Translations under genes and position numbers: made by a program | The notes under the pieces: model-generated | Database searches by the model: none | Told to the model about the DNA's origin: nothing | Seen by the model: the letters and a program-made list of their open reading frames with translations, nothing else | Source of the DNA: Aurantimonas endophytica | GTDB taxonomy: Bacteria; Pseudomonadota; Alphaproteobacteria; Rhizobiales; Rhizobiaceae | Length of the DNA stretch: 64,000 bases | NCBI RefSeq assembly: GCF_014196845.1 | Contig: NZ_JACIEM010000002.1 | Span: forward strand, 310,001-374,000 | Reading direction: 5' to 3' | Shown here: positions 30,373 to 39,734 of the stretch, in pieces | Layout of the letters: each line of letters starts with the position of its first letter | Position numbering within the stretch: position 1 is the stretch's first letter

Positions 30373-30782
30373 TTCAAAAGCCCATAAAGTCGGTTAGTTG
30401 GACAAGCCCGCCCAGGTCTCCGGGTGGCTTCCTGTCTGAGCCCGAGGCTCTTCCCGTCGCCCTTGAGCACGACGTCCGTCGCGCTTTGGACGGCGGGTCA
30501 TGACGACCTGAGCCACCTCGGCGTCACCCCTTCGCGAGGCTGGCGTGGCGCTCGTCTTCGCCTGCGGCGGGGGCATAGCTTGTGGCATCGCGCTCTGGTC
30601 GTCGGCCTGCTTCCGCAGGCACCTGCTTCCGGTCGTGTCCTCGGACACGCGATCCCTCTCGTCGTCCGCTATCCGCTGTACATCGTCACCGGGAAAAACA
30701 TGGGAGCAATCGCGGTAACCGCGTTGATCCGTGCCCTTAGACGCGTCGATCAGTAGCGGGCCCGCTCGTCGCCATGCGCCGA
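30373..30782. other. Non-coding or eroded stretch after tRNA-His
   Basis: About 410 bases between the tRNA and the cysteine-rich protein gene. Open frames exist on both strands (for example 30394-30810 minus, 30424-30756 plus), but they overlap, lack ribosome sites and resemble no family. I did not find a second copy of the tRNA 3' end that would mark an integration site. Confidence 0.4.
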
Positions 30783-31184
30783 TCACCGAAGGTCCATGAG
30801 CTCCTGGCAAGGCTTCGAGAACTTTCGCGCAGAATCGCGGAGGCAGCTCTTGATGGTCAGCGGATTGAGGCCGTCACATATTTCTCGCATCTCCTGCTGG
30901 CAAATATGAGCAGTCGCCCAGAAGGATCGGCACGTTGAAGAGAGCTGAGAGCTGTTTCTTTCGACGCAATCCGTAATCGCATCCGGGGTCAGCCGCCATG
31001 GGCGTAGGCACAGTGACCTTATTTCCGCTCCGCAGGCGTCTTTGACAACCGGCGAGAAGCCCGCTGCTTCAACTGCTCGCGTTGAGCCTATGGTGATGAT
31101 CCCGCATAAAAGGAGGAATGAAAGAACCTCAAGAGCTCGATTGCCGATTTTTGAAATCGACCCGGCGTGATTACTATTTATCAT
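30783..31184 (-). CDS. Secreted cysteine-rich repeat protein (GLG1-like)
   Basis: A 133-residue exported protein. The N-terminal hydrophobic segment (ALEVLSFLLLCGIITIGSTRAVEAAG) is a signal peptide. The mature part has the spacing of the cysteine-rich GLG1 repeat: ACGAEIRSLC, then ITDCVERNSSQLSSTC, ICQQEMREIC and IKSCLRDSARKFSKPC. Eight cysteines in four pairs suggest disulphides in the periplasm. The ATG at 31182-31184 follows the upstream lipoprotein gene by 15 bases, so they form an operon. Base composition is less GC-rich than in the neighbours. Function unknown. Confidence 0.68.
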   Translation of the reverse strand: MINSNHAGSISKIGNRALEVLSFLLLCGIITIGSTRAVEAAGFSPVVKDACGAEIRSLCLRPWRLTPDAITDCVERNSSQLSSTCRSFWATAHICQQEMREICDGLNPLTIKSCLRDSARKFSKPCQELMDLR

Positions 31185-31199
31185 CAAGGTCCGCCGAAT

Positions 31200-32549
31200 T
31201 TAATGTGCAGCAGAGAATGCATTCGTCTTTACCAGCCATCCCCGGCTTTGAAGCTCGCGCCTGGCAGAAGCGGAGGCGCTTCCGGATATCCAGATTTCCG
31301 GTTTGAAACCCTCTCTGCGCGGTTCCTTGAGCGCCAGGGTGAGCTCGGAAAGCTGCGCCGCATTTCCTGATGTCCAGAAGAGTTCGTCGGATGCGAAGAA
31401 TGCGACTCTTCGGCCATCATCTAGCGCGAGCACCGGAACGTCCTCGACGACTGCCGCGTTCGCGGCCCGCGCCCCGTCGAACGGCTGTTGCGCCATGTAG
31501 GCCATGGTATGTAGCGCCGCGAATGCACCGTGTCTGGTTCTGCTGTCCGGGATGGAGGAGGCGAGTGCGTCGAGTCCGGGAGTTCCGGAAAGCCTTTCCA
31601 GGAATCCGACGGCCTGTGTTTTCTCCGATGGCGTGAGTTTGTCGGCTAACAGGAAGCGCTTGATGACGCCTTCGGAGATCCCGAGCCTCTGAAGGCGCTT
31701 TCGATTGGCTGCGGCCATATCGTCAGCTGCCATATCCAGATTTTCCGTGGCCCAGGATTCGAGGGTGCCCAATCCGGAAATCACCGTACCGGCTTCGCCC
31801 GTGACGAAGCCCAGCGCCCTGCTGGCGCCAAAACCGCCTGCGGCAGAATACGACGCGACCTCGTCAAGTTTCTGCGAAAGTGGGACGAAATGCGTATAGG
31901 GATCGACCTTCAGTGCCTCTGCGATCCGCCGCCGTTCTTTCGGCCTGTCCACGATCTTCTCGATCAAGCTATCGCTCTCGCGATCGGGCCCGCGTTTTTC
32001 CGGCATCCGGAAAGCGGTGACGACTTCTCCCGCTTGCGAAAGACCGCGTTGGACCGCATGGAATCGTCGTTCGAAGTTTCCGCGGGTTGCCCGTGCGGCT
32101 CCGATCGGATTGGACACGGTGGTGAACAAGCCTTTTACGGGCGCTATGACGGCGCCGCCTGCGGCTCGAGCGAATTCGACTGGCGGTGAGTAATTCTTGA
32201 GCATGTTCAAGGCCTGCAGCTCATGAACATGCTTTTTCGCCGGGCCGTCACCAACCACCGTGTAGGTCCCGTACTCCGTTTCGAACGTGTAGACGTGGAA
32301 CCGGCCGTCGCTCGCCACCTTTGGCCGCACTGTGTAGCCTTGGCCGGCGTGCGCTGTTCCCAACAGCATCGAGGCCGAGTTCGCTTTTGGAACTTCGCTG
32401 CGGGAACTGGTCGTGGGAGGCGCTGCCGTCCGAGCCGCCGCGGTGACGGGTGCATAGTCGAACATCAGGCCGTCGGTACTGCTGCTGGTGCAACCCGCGA
32501 GGAAGACGAGGACCGCAACCGAGCCGGATTTCCGCAATCTGCAAAACAC
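31200..32549 (-). CDS. Putative lipoprotein of unknown function
   Basis: A protein of about 449 residues with a lipoprotein signal (basic FCRLRKSG, hydrophobic SVAVLVF, lipobox LAGC). After a Ser/Thr/Ala-rich spacer comes a beta-like segment (YTVRPKVASDGRFHVYTFETEYGTYTVVGDG), a helical middle and a C-terminal region with VPVLALDDGRRVAFFASDELFW and RRELQSRGWLVKTN. I recognise no catalytic motif. The start is uncertain: the GTG at 32547-32549 puts the lipobox at a normal distance, whereas the frame stays open upstream to 32867. Lower GC than the surroundings, in the patch beside tRNA-His. Confidence 0.62.
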   Translation of the reverse strand: MFCRLRKSGSVAVLVFLAGCTSSSTDGLMFDYAPVTAAARTAAPPTTSSRSEVPKANSASMLLGTAHAGQGYTVRPKVASDGRFHVYTFETEYGTYTVVGDGPAKKHVHELQALNMLKNYSPPVEFARAAGGAVIAPVKGLFTTVSNPIGAARATRGNFERRFHAVQRGLSQAGEVVTAFRMPEKRGPDRESDSLIEKIVDRPKERRRIAEALKVDPYTHFVPLSQKLDEVASYSAAGGFGASRALGFVTGEAGTVISGLGTLESWATENLDMAADDMAAANRKRLQRLGISEGVIKRFLLADKLTPSEKTQAVGFLERLSGTPGLDALASSIPDSRTRHGAFAALHTMAYMAQQPFDGARAANAAVVEDVPVLALDDGRRVAFFASDELFWTSGNAAQLSELTLALKEPRREGFKPEIWISGSASASARRELQSRGWLVKTNAFSAAH

Positions 32550-33060
32550 CGTTGAGGTGCCCTTAACGGCCCTGGGAGAGTTCCGGGTAGAAGAAGTCTC
32601 ATCGGGTGCGGCGCTCCGTTTTCTGCTTGTTGTGGTCCCGGATGATTGCGCCAACATTACCGCCACCGCTCGTGTCGAGCGGTAACCCTTATCGCAGGGC
32701 GACCTGATCATGATGGCCGGCGCGCGCCGGCCGAGATCGTCACGCGGGTACTGCGTGCTGAGGTTTGGTTGTGCCGGACCGGGAGAACGGCAGAGCCTCA
32801 GTTCCAGCTCTGCCAATACCTTATCCCAGGAATCCATCCATGACGGAGGCACGTAATGCCGCCGCAATGGAAGCTCCCGAAGCTATGGGCGAATGCGGGC
32901 GGCCGTCATGAAGCTGCGGTCGCTTCCGTAATCAGCCCCGCCGCGATCGCGGCACAGCGTTGAAGATGGGGCCTCGTCTCGGCGACCGCCTCACGAGCGG
33001 GTGTGTCCCCGGTCGGCGGGCGCTGCCAGCCCCACGACGAAAACAAAGAGAACCTCATTC
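32550..33060. other. Intergenic region before the two-component pair
   Basis: About 510 bases between the divergent lipoprotein and response-regulator genes. The minus frame of the lipoprotein stays open to 32867 but has no better start with a normal signal sequence. I see no RNA gene, repeat or strong terminator here. It should contain both divergent promoters. Confidence 0.4.
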
Positions 33061-33879
33061 ATGGCAAAAGCAGCGGCTCATGGTTCAGGAACGGGTGCAG
33101 GGGAGGCTCATCCCGCGAACGGGATGGGGCGCATCTGGGCGGACAGTCAGATGCATGCGCCTGCGCCGGAAGCGACGGCCAGAGTACTGATCGTCGAAGA
33201 CGATATCGAGATCGCCGTAATGCTGGGCGAAGCCCTCTTCGAGAGCGGGTATCATCCGGTGGTGGCGGATACGGCCGTCGTCATGGACCGGATCCTTCGG
33301 CGGCAGTCGTTCGACTTGATCATCCTCGATGCCATGCTCCCAGGAGAGGATGGGTTCAGCATCTGCCGCCGCCTGCGTGCAGCCGCATCGACCCCGATCA
33401 TCATGCTCACGGCGTTGCGCGAAGAGGTCGACCGCATCGTGGGGATCGAGCTTGGTGCCGACGACTACATCACGAAGCCCTTCAGCTCCCGCGAATTGCT
33501 AGCCCGGATTCGAGGCCTCTTGAGGCGATCGGCGTATGGGCCGGAACATCGTGACCGTCGAGAGCCGCTGACATTCGAGGGATGGCGGATCGACCCGGTG
33601 TCGCGCCAGCTCCGCAATTCCAAGAACGTCCATGTGTCGATGACGACCGCGGAGTTCGATGTGCTTTTGGCATTCTGCCGCAACCCCGGGCGAGTGCTGT
33701 CCCGCGACCAGCTACTCGGCATGACTCACGCGGGTCTCGCCGGACCCGTCGAGCGAAGCATCGACGTGCATGTCAGCCGGGTGCGCCAGAAGATCGAGTC
33801 GAATGCCCGCGAACCGACGCTGATCAAGACCGTACGCCTCGGCGGCTACATCTTTACGCCCGACGTGGCGCCAGTTTGA
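33061..33879 (+). CDS. OmpR-family response regulator
   Basis: A two-component DNA-binding regulator of about 272 residues. A disordered N-terminal extension precedes the receiver domain: acidic pair VEDDIEIA, acceptor Asp in LIILDAMLPGEDG, MLTALR, and Lys in YITKPFSS. The C-terminal winged helix follows (FDVLLAFCRNPGRVLSRDQLLG, SIDVHVSRVRQKIE, IKTVRLGGYIF). The start is uncertain: ATG at 33061 is used here; ATG at 33151 would give a conventional length of about 242. Its stop overlaps the ATG of the sensor kinase by one base, so the two are a cognate pair. Confidence 0.9.
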   Translation: MAKAAAHGSGTGAGEAHPANGMGRIWADSQMHAPAPEATARVLIVEDDIEIAVMLGEALFESGYHPVVADTAVVMDRILRRQSFDLIILDAMLPGEDGFSICRRLRAAASTPIIMLTALREEVDRIVGIELGADDYITKPFSSRELLARIRGLLRRSAYGPEHRDRREPLTFEGWRIDPVSRQLRNSKNVHVSMTTAEFDVLLAFCRNPGRVLSRDQLLGMTHAGLAGPVERSIDVHVSRVRQKIESNAREPTLIKTVRLGGYIFTPDVAPV

Positions 33880-35270
33880 TGCGCTCCTGGTTCCTGTCTG
33901 GCTCGATCAGGCGGCAGATCACCGCGCTGGCGATCGGCCCGGTCATCTTGGTGGCGTTGATCGCCCTGGTGACCCAGCCTCTGTGGCCGCAAGTCTACGA
34001 AAGTACGTCCTACGCGGAGAAGACGGCGGTTCAGATCGAGACGGTTGTCGACCAGGTGCGGATGTCGGACCGGCCGGGCCAGGTCGCCGCGATCCTGGAT
34101 GCCGCCAGCAAGACTGGACTGCGGGTAGAACCGGTATGGCTGACCGAACTCGAGGACTCCTCGCAACCATCGACGGCTAGGGGCGACGTTCGTGATCGGG
34201 TGCGCGCCGATCTTCCGGCGTCGATGCATCCTGTCTTGCGCGACAGGACCCGGAGCGGCGAACTTTCCGACGTCATCGTGGTGCGGGTGGACCCGGACAC
34301 GGCCCTGGCGTTCTCGCCCGCTCCCGCCGGAGAGGACTCCTTCATCAGCGACAAACAAATCAACTTCATGTTGAAGTCGTTGATCGTCCTCCTGCCGGTT
34401 CTAGCGTCGTCCTGCTACGCAGGCTGGCTGATCACCGCGCCGCTGATGCGGTTTGCCGACGCTGCGCAATCGATCGGTCCCGACACCGGCCATGACCGAC
34501 CCTTCGAGGAGGATGGCTCGCTTGAGATGCGTCAGCTCGCCGCCGCTCTCAACGACATGCGCAGCCGAGTACGCGAAATGCTGAAGGACCGCACGAATAT
34601 GCTGCGCGCCATCAGTCACGATCTGCGCACGCCGCTGACGCGCCTGCGAATGCGGGCGGAGCGGTCGACGCAACCGGAGTTGTCGGCGGCGATGCTGAAT
34701 GACATCCGGCGGATCGATGAGATGATCCACGAGACGCTGACGTTTCTCAGCAAGGACGTCTCCGCCGAACGTCCGATCAACGCAGATCTTCCGAGCCTTC
34801 TGCGCACCATCTGCTCCGACTTTTCCGACCTGGGCTTTTCCGTAACCTACGAAGGGCCTGAAAAATCCGTCTATCCTTGCAGGCCGAAGGCATTGGCGCG
34901 GGCCATAACCAACCTCGTCGACAACGGCACCAAGTTTGGCGACACCGTAATCGTCAGCCTGACCGTTCCTCCGACCGGCGAGGTGCAGATCGATGTGAGC
35001 GACAATGGGCCAGGTGTCCCGGAGGAGCTTCGCCGAAAGGTGCTGGACCCGTTCTTCAAGGCCAGTTCCGCCCGAACCGCCAACCAAGGCGGTGGCTTCG
35101 GGTTGGGGCTGTCCATCGTCGAGGACATCGTCAGGGGCCATGGGGGTTCGATGCAGTTGCTGGAATCGCGATCCGGCGGCCTTACCGTCCGCGTGGAGCT
35201 TCCAAGCATCGGGCCAGAAACGCGGGAGCCGATGCCCCGGCACGTTCTGGGTCGCCGACAGACGGCCTAG
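33879..35270 (+). CDS. EnvZ-type membrane sensor histidine kinase
   Basis: A 463-residue sensor kinase. Membrane segment 1 is ITALAIGPVILVALIALVTQPL, a periplasmic region of about 130 residues follows, then membrane segment 2 (SLIVLLPVLASSCYAGWLITAP). The HAMP domain leads into HisKA with the phospho-acceptor in LRAISHDLRTPLTRLRMRAE. The ATPase domain has N box ARAITNLVDNGTKFG, G1 DNGPGVP and G2 GGGFGLGLSIVEDIV. This pattern is that of EnvZ/RstB-type kinases. The signal is unknown. The gene overlaps the regulator gene (TGATG) and converges on xseA. Confidence 0.92.
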   Translation: MRSWFLSGSIRRQITALAIGPVILVALIALVTQPLWPQVYESTSYAEKTAVQIETVVDQVRMSDRPGQVAAILDAASKTGLRVEPVWLTELEDSSQPSTARGDVRDRVRADLPASMHPVLRDRTRSGELSDVIVVRVDPDTALAFSPAPAGEDSFISDKQINFMLKSLIVLLPVLASSCYAGWLITAPLMRFADAAQSIGPDTGHDRPFEEDGSLEMRQLAAALNDMRSRVREMLKDRTNMLRAISHDLRTPLTRLRMRAERSTQPELSAAMLNDIRRIDEMIHETLTFLSKDVSAERPINADLPSLLRTICSDFSDLGFSVTYEGPEKSVYPCRPKALARAITNLVDNGTKFGDTVIVSLTVPPTGEVQIDVSDNGPGVPEELRRKVLDPFFKASSARTANQGGGFGLGLSIVEDIVRGHGGSMQLLESRSGGLTVRVELPSIGPETREPMPRHVLGRRQTA

Positions 35271-35281
35271 GCAGGGGTGCC

Positions 35282-36877
35282 TCAGAACAGGTCGCCCTGG
35301 CCACCGGCGTCAGGGGCCCGTCGCGGCGCGCGGGGCTTTGGCCTCGGTGGCGCCGGCGCCACCGCAGTCGCCGCCGCATCGCCGGTCGCGACAGCTGCCC
35401 GGCGCTCCCGTCCGGCAAACTCCACCTCGAAATGAATCCCTGGTTCCAGACCGCTCGCACGCACGATCGGCACATCGCCGGGCCCGCGGATGATGGCGTA
35501 GCCGCGCTCCAGCACCCGCCGCGGATCGAGGCTGGTCGCCACCCGCCAGGCCGCCGCGAGGCGCTGGCGTCGCGCATCGGCATTCCGGGCCGCGGCCACA
35601 GCCAGCCGTTCCCCGAACGCATCAAGCCTCAGACGGGCGGCTTCGCTGCGGGCGCGGATCATATGCGGCTGCAGATGCGCCGCGACGCGGTCGAAACGCT
35701 GGCGCCGGGCCACGACCAGCGCCTGCACGGCATGCGCCGCGTGGCTCTCGTGATGGCGAAGGTCGGCGCGCTTTTCGCGCAGCATCGAATCGAGCGTCTT
35801 GGGCGTCAGGCGCGACGCGATCTCGCCATAGGCGCGGCGCTTGTCGCCGACCGCGACGCGCAGGCACTGGCCGAGCGACGTCGTCGCCTCGTCGAGGCGC
35901 CGGCGCGGCAGGGCCAGCAGCATGTCGGGCGTCGGCAGCGCGCGGGCCGTGGCGGTGACGGCCCTGCGCTCCTGCTCGAGCCGGCGCGAGATCGCCCCGG
36001 CGTGGCGGGCGTGAAGGTTCGCGAGATTGGCGAGCAGGTCGGCTCGAACCGGCACCGCCATTTCCGCGGCGCCGGTCGGCGTCGGCGCGCGGCGGTCGGC
36101 CGCATGGTCGATCAGCGTCCAGTCGGTCTCGTGCCCGACCGCGGAGATAAGCGGGATCGCGGAGGCGGCCGCCGCACGCACCACCGCCTCGTCGTTGAAA
36201 CCCCAGAGATCTTCCAGGCTGCCGCCGCCGCGCGCGACGATGATCACGTCCGGCCGCGGGATCGCGCCGCCCGGCTCGATGGCGTTGAAGCCGGCGATCG
36301 CCTCAGAGACTTCGGCGCCCGACGTCTCGCCCTGGACCCGCACGGGCCAGACCAGGATATGCACCGGGAACCGGTCGGCGATGCGATGATGGATGTCGCG
36401 GATGACCGCGCCGGTAGGCGAGGTCACGACGCCGATGACGCGCGGCAGGAACGGCAAAGCGCGCTTGCGCTCCGGCGCGAACAGGCCCTCCGCCTCCAGC
36501 TTGCGCTTGCGCTCGGCGAGCAGCGCCATCAGCGCGCCGGCGCCGGCCGGCTCGATCGTCTCGATCACGATCTGGTATTTCGACGAGCCGGGGAAGGTGG
36601 TCAGCCGCCCGGTGGCGATGACCTCCAGCCCTTCCTCCGGCTTGAAGCCCAGCTTGACGAAGGCGGTGCGCCAGACGACGGCGTCGATGCGGGCCTTGTC
36701 ATCCTTGAGGCAGAAATAGGCGTGGCCGGACGAATGTGGGCCACGATAGCCGGAAATCTCGCCGCGCACCCGGACATGGCCGAAGGCATCCTCGACGGTA
36801 CGCTTCAGCGCGCCGGAGATTTCCGAGACCGTGTATTCGGCAACGTTGGAGACGGCGGATTCGACGGAGAGGCTCAT
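35282..36877 (-). CDS. xseA: Exodeoxyribonuclease VII large subunit
   Basis: A 531-residue nuclease subunit that, with XseB, degrades single-stranded DNA from both ends in repair and recombination. The N-terminal OB-fold reads [25 protein letters not shown], followed by [16 protein letters not shown], the [21 protein letters not shown] motif and [27 protein letters not shown], all characteristic. The coiled-coil C-terminal region is Arg/Ala-rich, and the last about 40 residues form an Ala/Pro/Arg tail common in Rhizobiales. The small subunit gene is not in the window. Confidence 0.95.
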   Translation of the reverse strand: MSLSVESAVSNVAEYTVSEISGALKRTVEDAFGHVRVRGEISGYRGPHSSGHAYFCLKDDKARIDAVVWRTAFVKLGFKPEEGLEVIATGRLTTFPGSSKYQIVIETIEPAGAGALMALLAERKRKLEAEGLFAPERKRALPFLPRVIGVVTSPTGAVIRDIHHRIADRFPVHILVWPVRVQGETSGAEVSEAIAGFNAIEPGGAIPRPDVIIVARGGGSLEDLWGFNDEAVVRAAAASAIPLISAVGHETDWTLIDHAADRRAPTPTGAAEMAVPVRADLLANLANLHARHAGAISRRLEQERRAVTATARALPTPDMLLALPRRRLDEATTSLGQCLRVAVGDKRRAYGEIASRLTPKTLDSMLREKRADLRHHESHAAHAVQALVVARRQRFDRVAAHLQPHMIRARSEAARLRLDAFGERLAVAAARNADARRQRLAAAWRVATSLDPRRVLERGYAIIRGPGDVPIVRASGLEPGIHFEVEFAGRERRAAVATGDAAATAVAPAPPRPKPRAPRRAPDAGGQGDLF

Positions 36878-36947
36878 GGCGTCACTGTGCGGCTTGCGCG
36901 GCCGGGGTCAAGGCCGCGGCGCCCACGGCTTTGGCACCGGGCGCCGG

Positions 36948-37901
36948 TTACTTGACCAGCGAGACCATGCCGCGCGCCCGCTGCGGCCGCCCGGTTCGCG
37001 TGTCCGGCAGATGCGAGGGGCGTGCCTGGCTCTCCGGCGGCGCGAGATTGGCGAGGCTTTCGCGAATGTGCTCGACCAGCGCGGAGACAACCGGCCCGTC
37101 GGCGCTGCGCGAGCGGATGACGCCGATCTCGGTGTCCATCAGCGTCGGGAAGTTGTCGTATTCGCCGAGGATCCGCATGCCGGGGCGCAGGGCGCATTCC
37201 GGCAGCACGCTGATTGCAAGGCCCGAGAGCACCGCGGAGGTGACGATCTGCGCCGACCAGGAGGTGAAGAGCACCTTGTAACGGCGGCCGATCCGGTCGA
37301 GCGCGGCGCAGCCCTGGGTCCGCCAGACGCAGTCCGGCCGCCCCAGCGCCAGCGGCAGCACCGGCTCGTTGTGGGTATCGTGCGAGGCGGAGGCGACGAA
37401 ATGCAGCGGTTCGCGCCGCACGATCTCGGGCAGCTTCGCGCCGGGATAGCAGTCCGACACGAGGGCGACGTCGAGCCGGCCCTTCTCCACGTGTTCGGTG
37501 AGGTTGGAGGATGGCTCGCAGGCGATCTGCAGCTCGACCAGCGGGTTGGAGCGGGAGAAGCGCGCCAGGATCTCCGGCAGGAAGCGCTCGGCATAGTCGT
37601 CCGGCAGGCCGATCCGGACATGGCCCTGCATGGCGTCCTCGTCGAACGCCGACAGCGTCTCCTGGCTCAGCGCCATCATCCGCCTGGCGTAGGCGAGCAG
37701 GCGCGAGCCGTCGTCGGTGATGCGGATCGTCCGGCCGGTGCGTTCGAACAGGCTGACGCCGAGGCGATCCTCCAGGCGCCGCATCTGCATCGAGACGGCG
37801 GACTGGGTCTTGAACACGTCGTCGGCGGCGCGGGTGAAGCTGCCGGCGTCGACGATGGCGACGAAGGTTCGGAGCTGGTCGAGATCGAGCGGGGCAGTCA
37901 T
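36948..37901 (-). CDS. LysR-family transcriptional regulator (LrhA/HexA-like)
   Basis: A 317-residue LysR regulator. The winged helix-turn-helix is LDQLRTFVAIVDAGSFTRAADDVFKTQSAVSMQMRRLEDRLG, followed by the substrate-binding fold (GHVRIGLPDDYAERFLPEILARF). The C-terminal about 30 residues are polar and extend beyond the usual length. The ATG at 37899-37901 has GGGAAAG upstream; an ATG five codons earlier is possible. It is divergent from a DUF1127 gene. In related alphaproteobacteria LysR proteins of this type activate small DUF1127 genes, so that is a plausible target. Confidence 0.87.
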   Translation of the reverse strand: MTAPLDLDQLRTFVAIVDAGSFTRAADDVFKTQSAVSMQMRRLEDRLGVSLFERTGRTIRITDDGSRLLAYARRMMALSQETLSAFDEDAMQGHVRIGLPDDYAERFLPEILARFSRSNPLVELQIACEPSSNLTEHVEKGRLDVALVSDCYPGAKLPEIVRREPLHFVASASHDTHNEPVLPLALGRPDCVWRTQGCAALDRIGRRYKVLFTSWSAQIVTSAVLSGLAISVLPECALRPGMRILGEYDNFPTLMDTEIGVIRSRSADGPVVSALVEHIRESLANLAPPESQARPSHLPDTRTGRPQRARGMVSLVK

Positions 37902-37936
37902 CGGCTTTCCCATCACTGAGAATGATGCTTCATATT

Positions 37937-37948
37937 ACGAACATTCGT
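37937..37948. promoter_or_regulatory. Operator-like palindrome between LysR and DUF1127 genes
   Basis: ACGAA-CA-TTCGT, a perfect 5-bp-arm inverted repeat in the 188-base divergent promoter, within an AT-rich tract. Its place 36 bases upstream of the LysR start fits LysR autoregulation, but a short palindrome can occur by chance. Confidence 0.35.
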
Positions 37949-38089
37949 TGGTCTAATCAATCGACGCCAATTACCTTCATTCTTGTCAGGAACAACTCGG
38001 GGGTCGGACCGGTCGACACGCCGCAAGGCGTGGCGTCGCCGCCCCCGCTTTTTCCGGCGTTCACATGGCTGCGAAAAGGAGACCAAGCC

Positions 38090-38362
38090 ATGACCATCAT
38101 CCATAAGCCCCTCTGGGATGCACCCGCTGCCTCGATCCGTCAGGCGGGAAAGACGGTATTCGGCGCAGCCAGCGCGATCGTCAGGACGATGGGTAATCGC
38201 CGCGCAGCGCGCCGACTGAGCGAGATGCCGGATTATCTCCTGACGGACCTCGGCATCCGCCGCGATGACGTGAGCGAAGCGTTGCATGCGGACTGGCATC
38301 AGGACCCGACCTATCGGCTGGCGATGGCCGCGGCCCGCCGCCGGCGCGGCCTCGCCGACTGA
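38090..38362 (+). CDS. DUF1127 small protein
   Basis: A 90-residue basic protein with the DUF1127 core NRRAARRLSEMPDYLLTDLGIRRDDVSEAL, an arginine-rich helical motif found in many alphaproteobacteria and implicated in RNA turnover and phosphate or stress adaptation. An N-terminal extension of about 35 residues and a basic tail (AAARRRRG) flank it. AAGGAGA lies about ten bases before the ATG at 38090, a strong ribosome site. Divergently transcribed from the LysR gene. Confidence 0.85.
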   Translation: MTIIHKPLWDAPAASIRQAGKTVFGAASAIVRTMGNRRAARRLSEMPDYLLTDLGIRRDDVSEALHADWHQDPTYRLAMAAARRRRGLAD

Positions 38363-38380
38363 AATCTCAGCTTCGGCGCC

Positions 38381-39691
38381 TCAGACGCCGGAGCCCTCCG
38401 CTTCATCGACGGTCGCCGGCGACAGCAGCAGCTTGTCGATGCGGCGACCGTCGAGATCGACGACTTCCACCGTCCAGCCGTTCCACGCGAAGCGGTCGCC
38501 GACTTCGGGAATCGCCCCGAAGCGGTCCAGGGCAAAGCCCGCGACGGTCTGGTAGTCGCGGGCCTCGGGAAAACCGAAATCCGGCAACGACGACGCGACC
38601 GCGTCCACCGACATCGTCGCGTCGACCAGCCACGATCCGTCCGGCCGTTGCACCATTGCGGGTTCTCCCTCGGGAGTTTCCGGCAGCGTGCCGGCGATGG
38701 CGACAAGGATGTCGGTTGGCGTGACGATCCCCTCCAGCGAGCCGTATTCGTCGAGCACCACGGCGAGATGGATCTGCGTCGTCCGGAAACGGTCGAGCAG
38801 CTTCAGGATCGGCATCGTCTCGTGGACGTAGAGCGCCTCGCGCATCGCCGTGCTCAGATCGATCGTGCCGTTCCGGCGCTGCTGTTCCAGCAGGTCCTTG
38901 GTCTGAACCAGCCCCACCACGTCGTCGCTGTCGGTATCGATCACGGGAAAGCGCGAATGTCCCGCCGCGATGATCTCGTCGAGGACGATCTCGGCGGGAT
39001 CGTCGAGATCCACCCATATAACGTCCGGTCGCGGCACCATGATGGAACGAACGGTGCGGTCGGCGATGCGGATCACCCCTTCCAGCATCTGCCGTTCCTT
39101 GGGCTTGAAGACGCCGCTGACAGTGCCCTCGGCGATCATTGCCCGAACGTCTTCCTCGGTCACTGCGCCGCTATTGTCGCCGCTCGAGCCGAGCAAGGAG
39201 GACACCGCCTCCGTCGAGACCCGCAGCAGCCAGACGAGCGGTGCGCCGATCCGCGCCAGAAGGCTCATGAACGGCGCGACGAAGGCCGCGATCTGCTCGG
39301 CCCGACGCAGCGCGAAGCGCTTCGGCACCAGTTCGCCGAAGACCAGCGACAGATAGGTGATCGCCACGACGACGATGATGAAGGCCGCCGTCTCGGCGTA
39401 GGGGCCGACCAGCGGCCAGTCCACCATGACCGCCGCCAGCGGAGCGGCCAGAACCGATCCGCCATAGGCGCCGGCGAAGATGCCGACGAGGGTGATGCCG
39501 ACCTGCACGGTCGAGAGAAATCCCGTCGGGTCCTCGGTCAGGCGCAGCGCCGACTTGGCGCCGCGGCGGCCCTCCTTGGCCATCTGTTCCAGCCGCGAGC
39601 GGCGCGCCGAGACCAGCGCCAGTTCCGACATCGCGAAGAACCCATTGAGCAGAATGAGGAAGAGGATGATGGCAATTTCGACGATGGGCAC
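38381..39691 (-). CDS. CNNM/CorC (HlyC) family membrane protein with CBS pair
   Basis: A 436-residue protein with an N-terminal DUF21/CNNM membrane domain of three to four helices (MPIVEIAIILFLILLNGFFAMSELAL). A cytosolic CBS pair follows (VPRPDVIWVDLDDPAEIVLDEIIAAGHSRFPVI and TMPILKLLDRFRTTQIHLAVVLDEYGSLEGIVTPTDIL), then a C-terminal CorC/HlyC transporter-associated domain. Members are linked to Mg2+/Co2+ export. The start is a GTG at 39689-39691. It converges with the DUF1127 gene. Confidence 0.9.
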   Translation of the reverse strand: MPIVEIAIILFLILLNGFFAMSELALVSARRSRLEQMAKEGRRGAKSALRLTEDPTGFLSTVQVGITLVGIFAGAYGGSVLAAPLAAVMVDWPLVGPYAETAAFIIVVVAITYLSLVFGELVPKRFALRRAEQIAAFVAPFMSLLARIGAPLVWLLRVSTEAVSSLLGSSGDNSGAVTEEDVRAMIAEGTVSGVFKPKERQMLEGVIRIADRTVRSIMVPRPDVIWVDLDDPAEIVLDEIIAAGHSRFPVIDTDSDDVVGLVQTKDLLEQQRRNGTIDLSTAMREALYVHETMPILKLLDRFRTTQIHLAVVLDEYGSLEGIVTPTDILVAIAGTLPETPEGEPAMVQRPDGSWLVDATMSVDAVASSLPDFGFPEARDYQTVAGFALDRFGAIPEVGDRFAWNGWTVEVVDLDGRRIDKLLLSPATVDEAEGSGV

Positions 39692-39734
39692 TGGTCAGTC
39701 CGGCAACGAGGGTTCGGGGGTCTTTGAACGGATG

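Noticed and set aside
30296-30400. tRNA-His 3' end as an attachment site of an integrated element
   Set aside because: No repeated copy of the tRNA 3' end and no integrase gene were seen downstream in the window.
30394-30810. Minus-strand 138-codon frame after tRNA-His
   Set aside because: Low-complexity basic composition, overlaps another open frame on the other strand, no ribosome site, no family resemblance.
34877-36955. Very long plus-strand open frame (about 690 codons) opposite xseA
   Set aside because: It is antisense to a clear XseA protein, has no family motif, and is Arg/Gly/His-rich as expected for reverse-complement reading of high-GC coding DNA.
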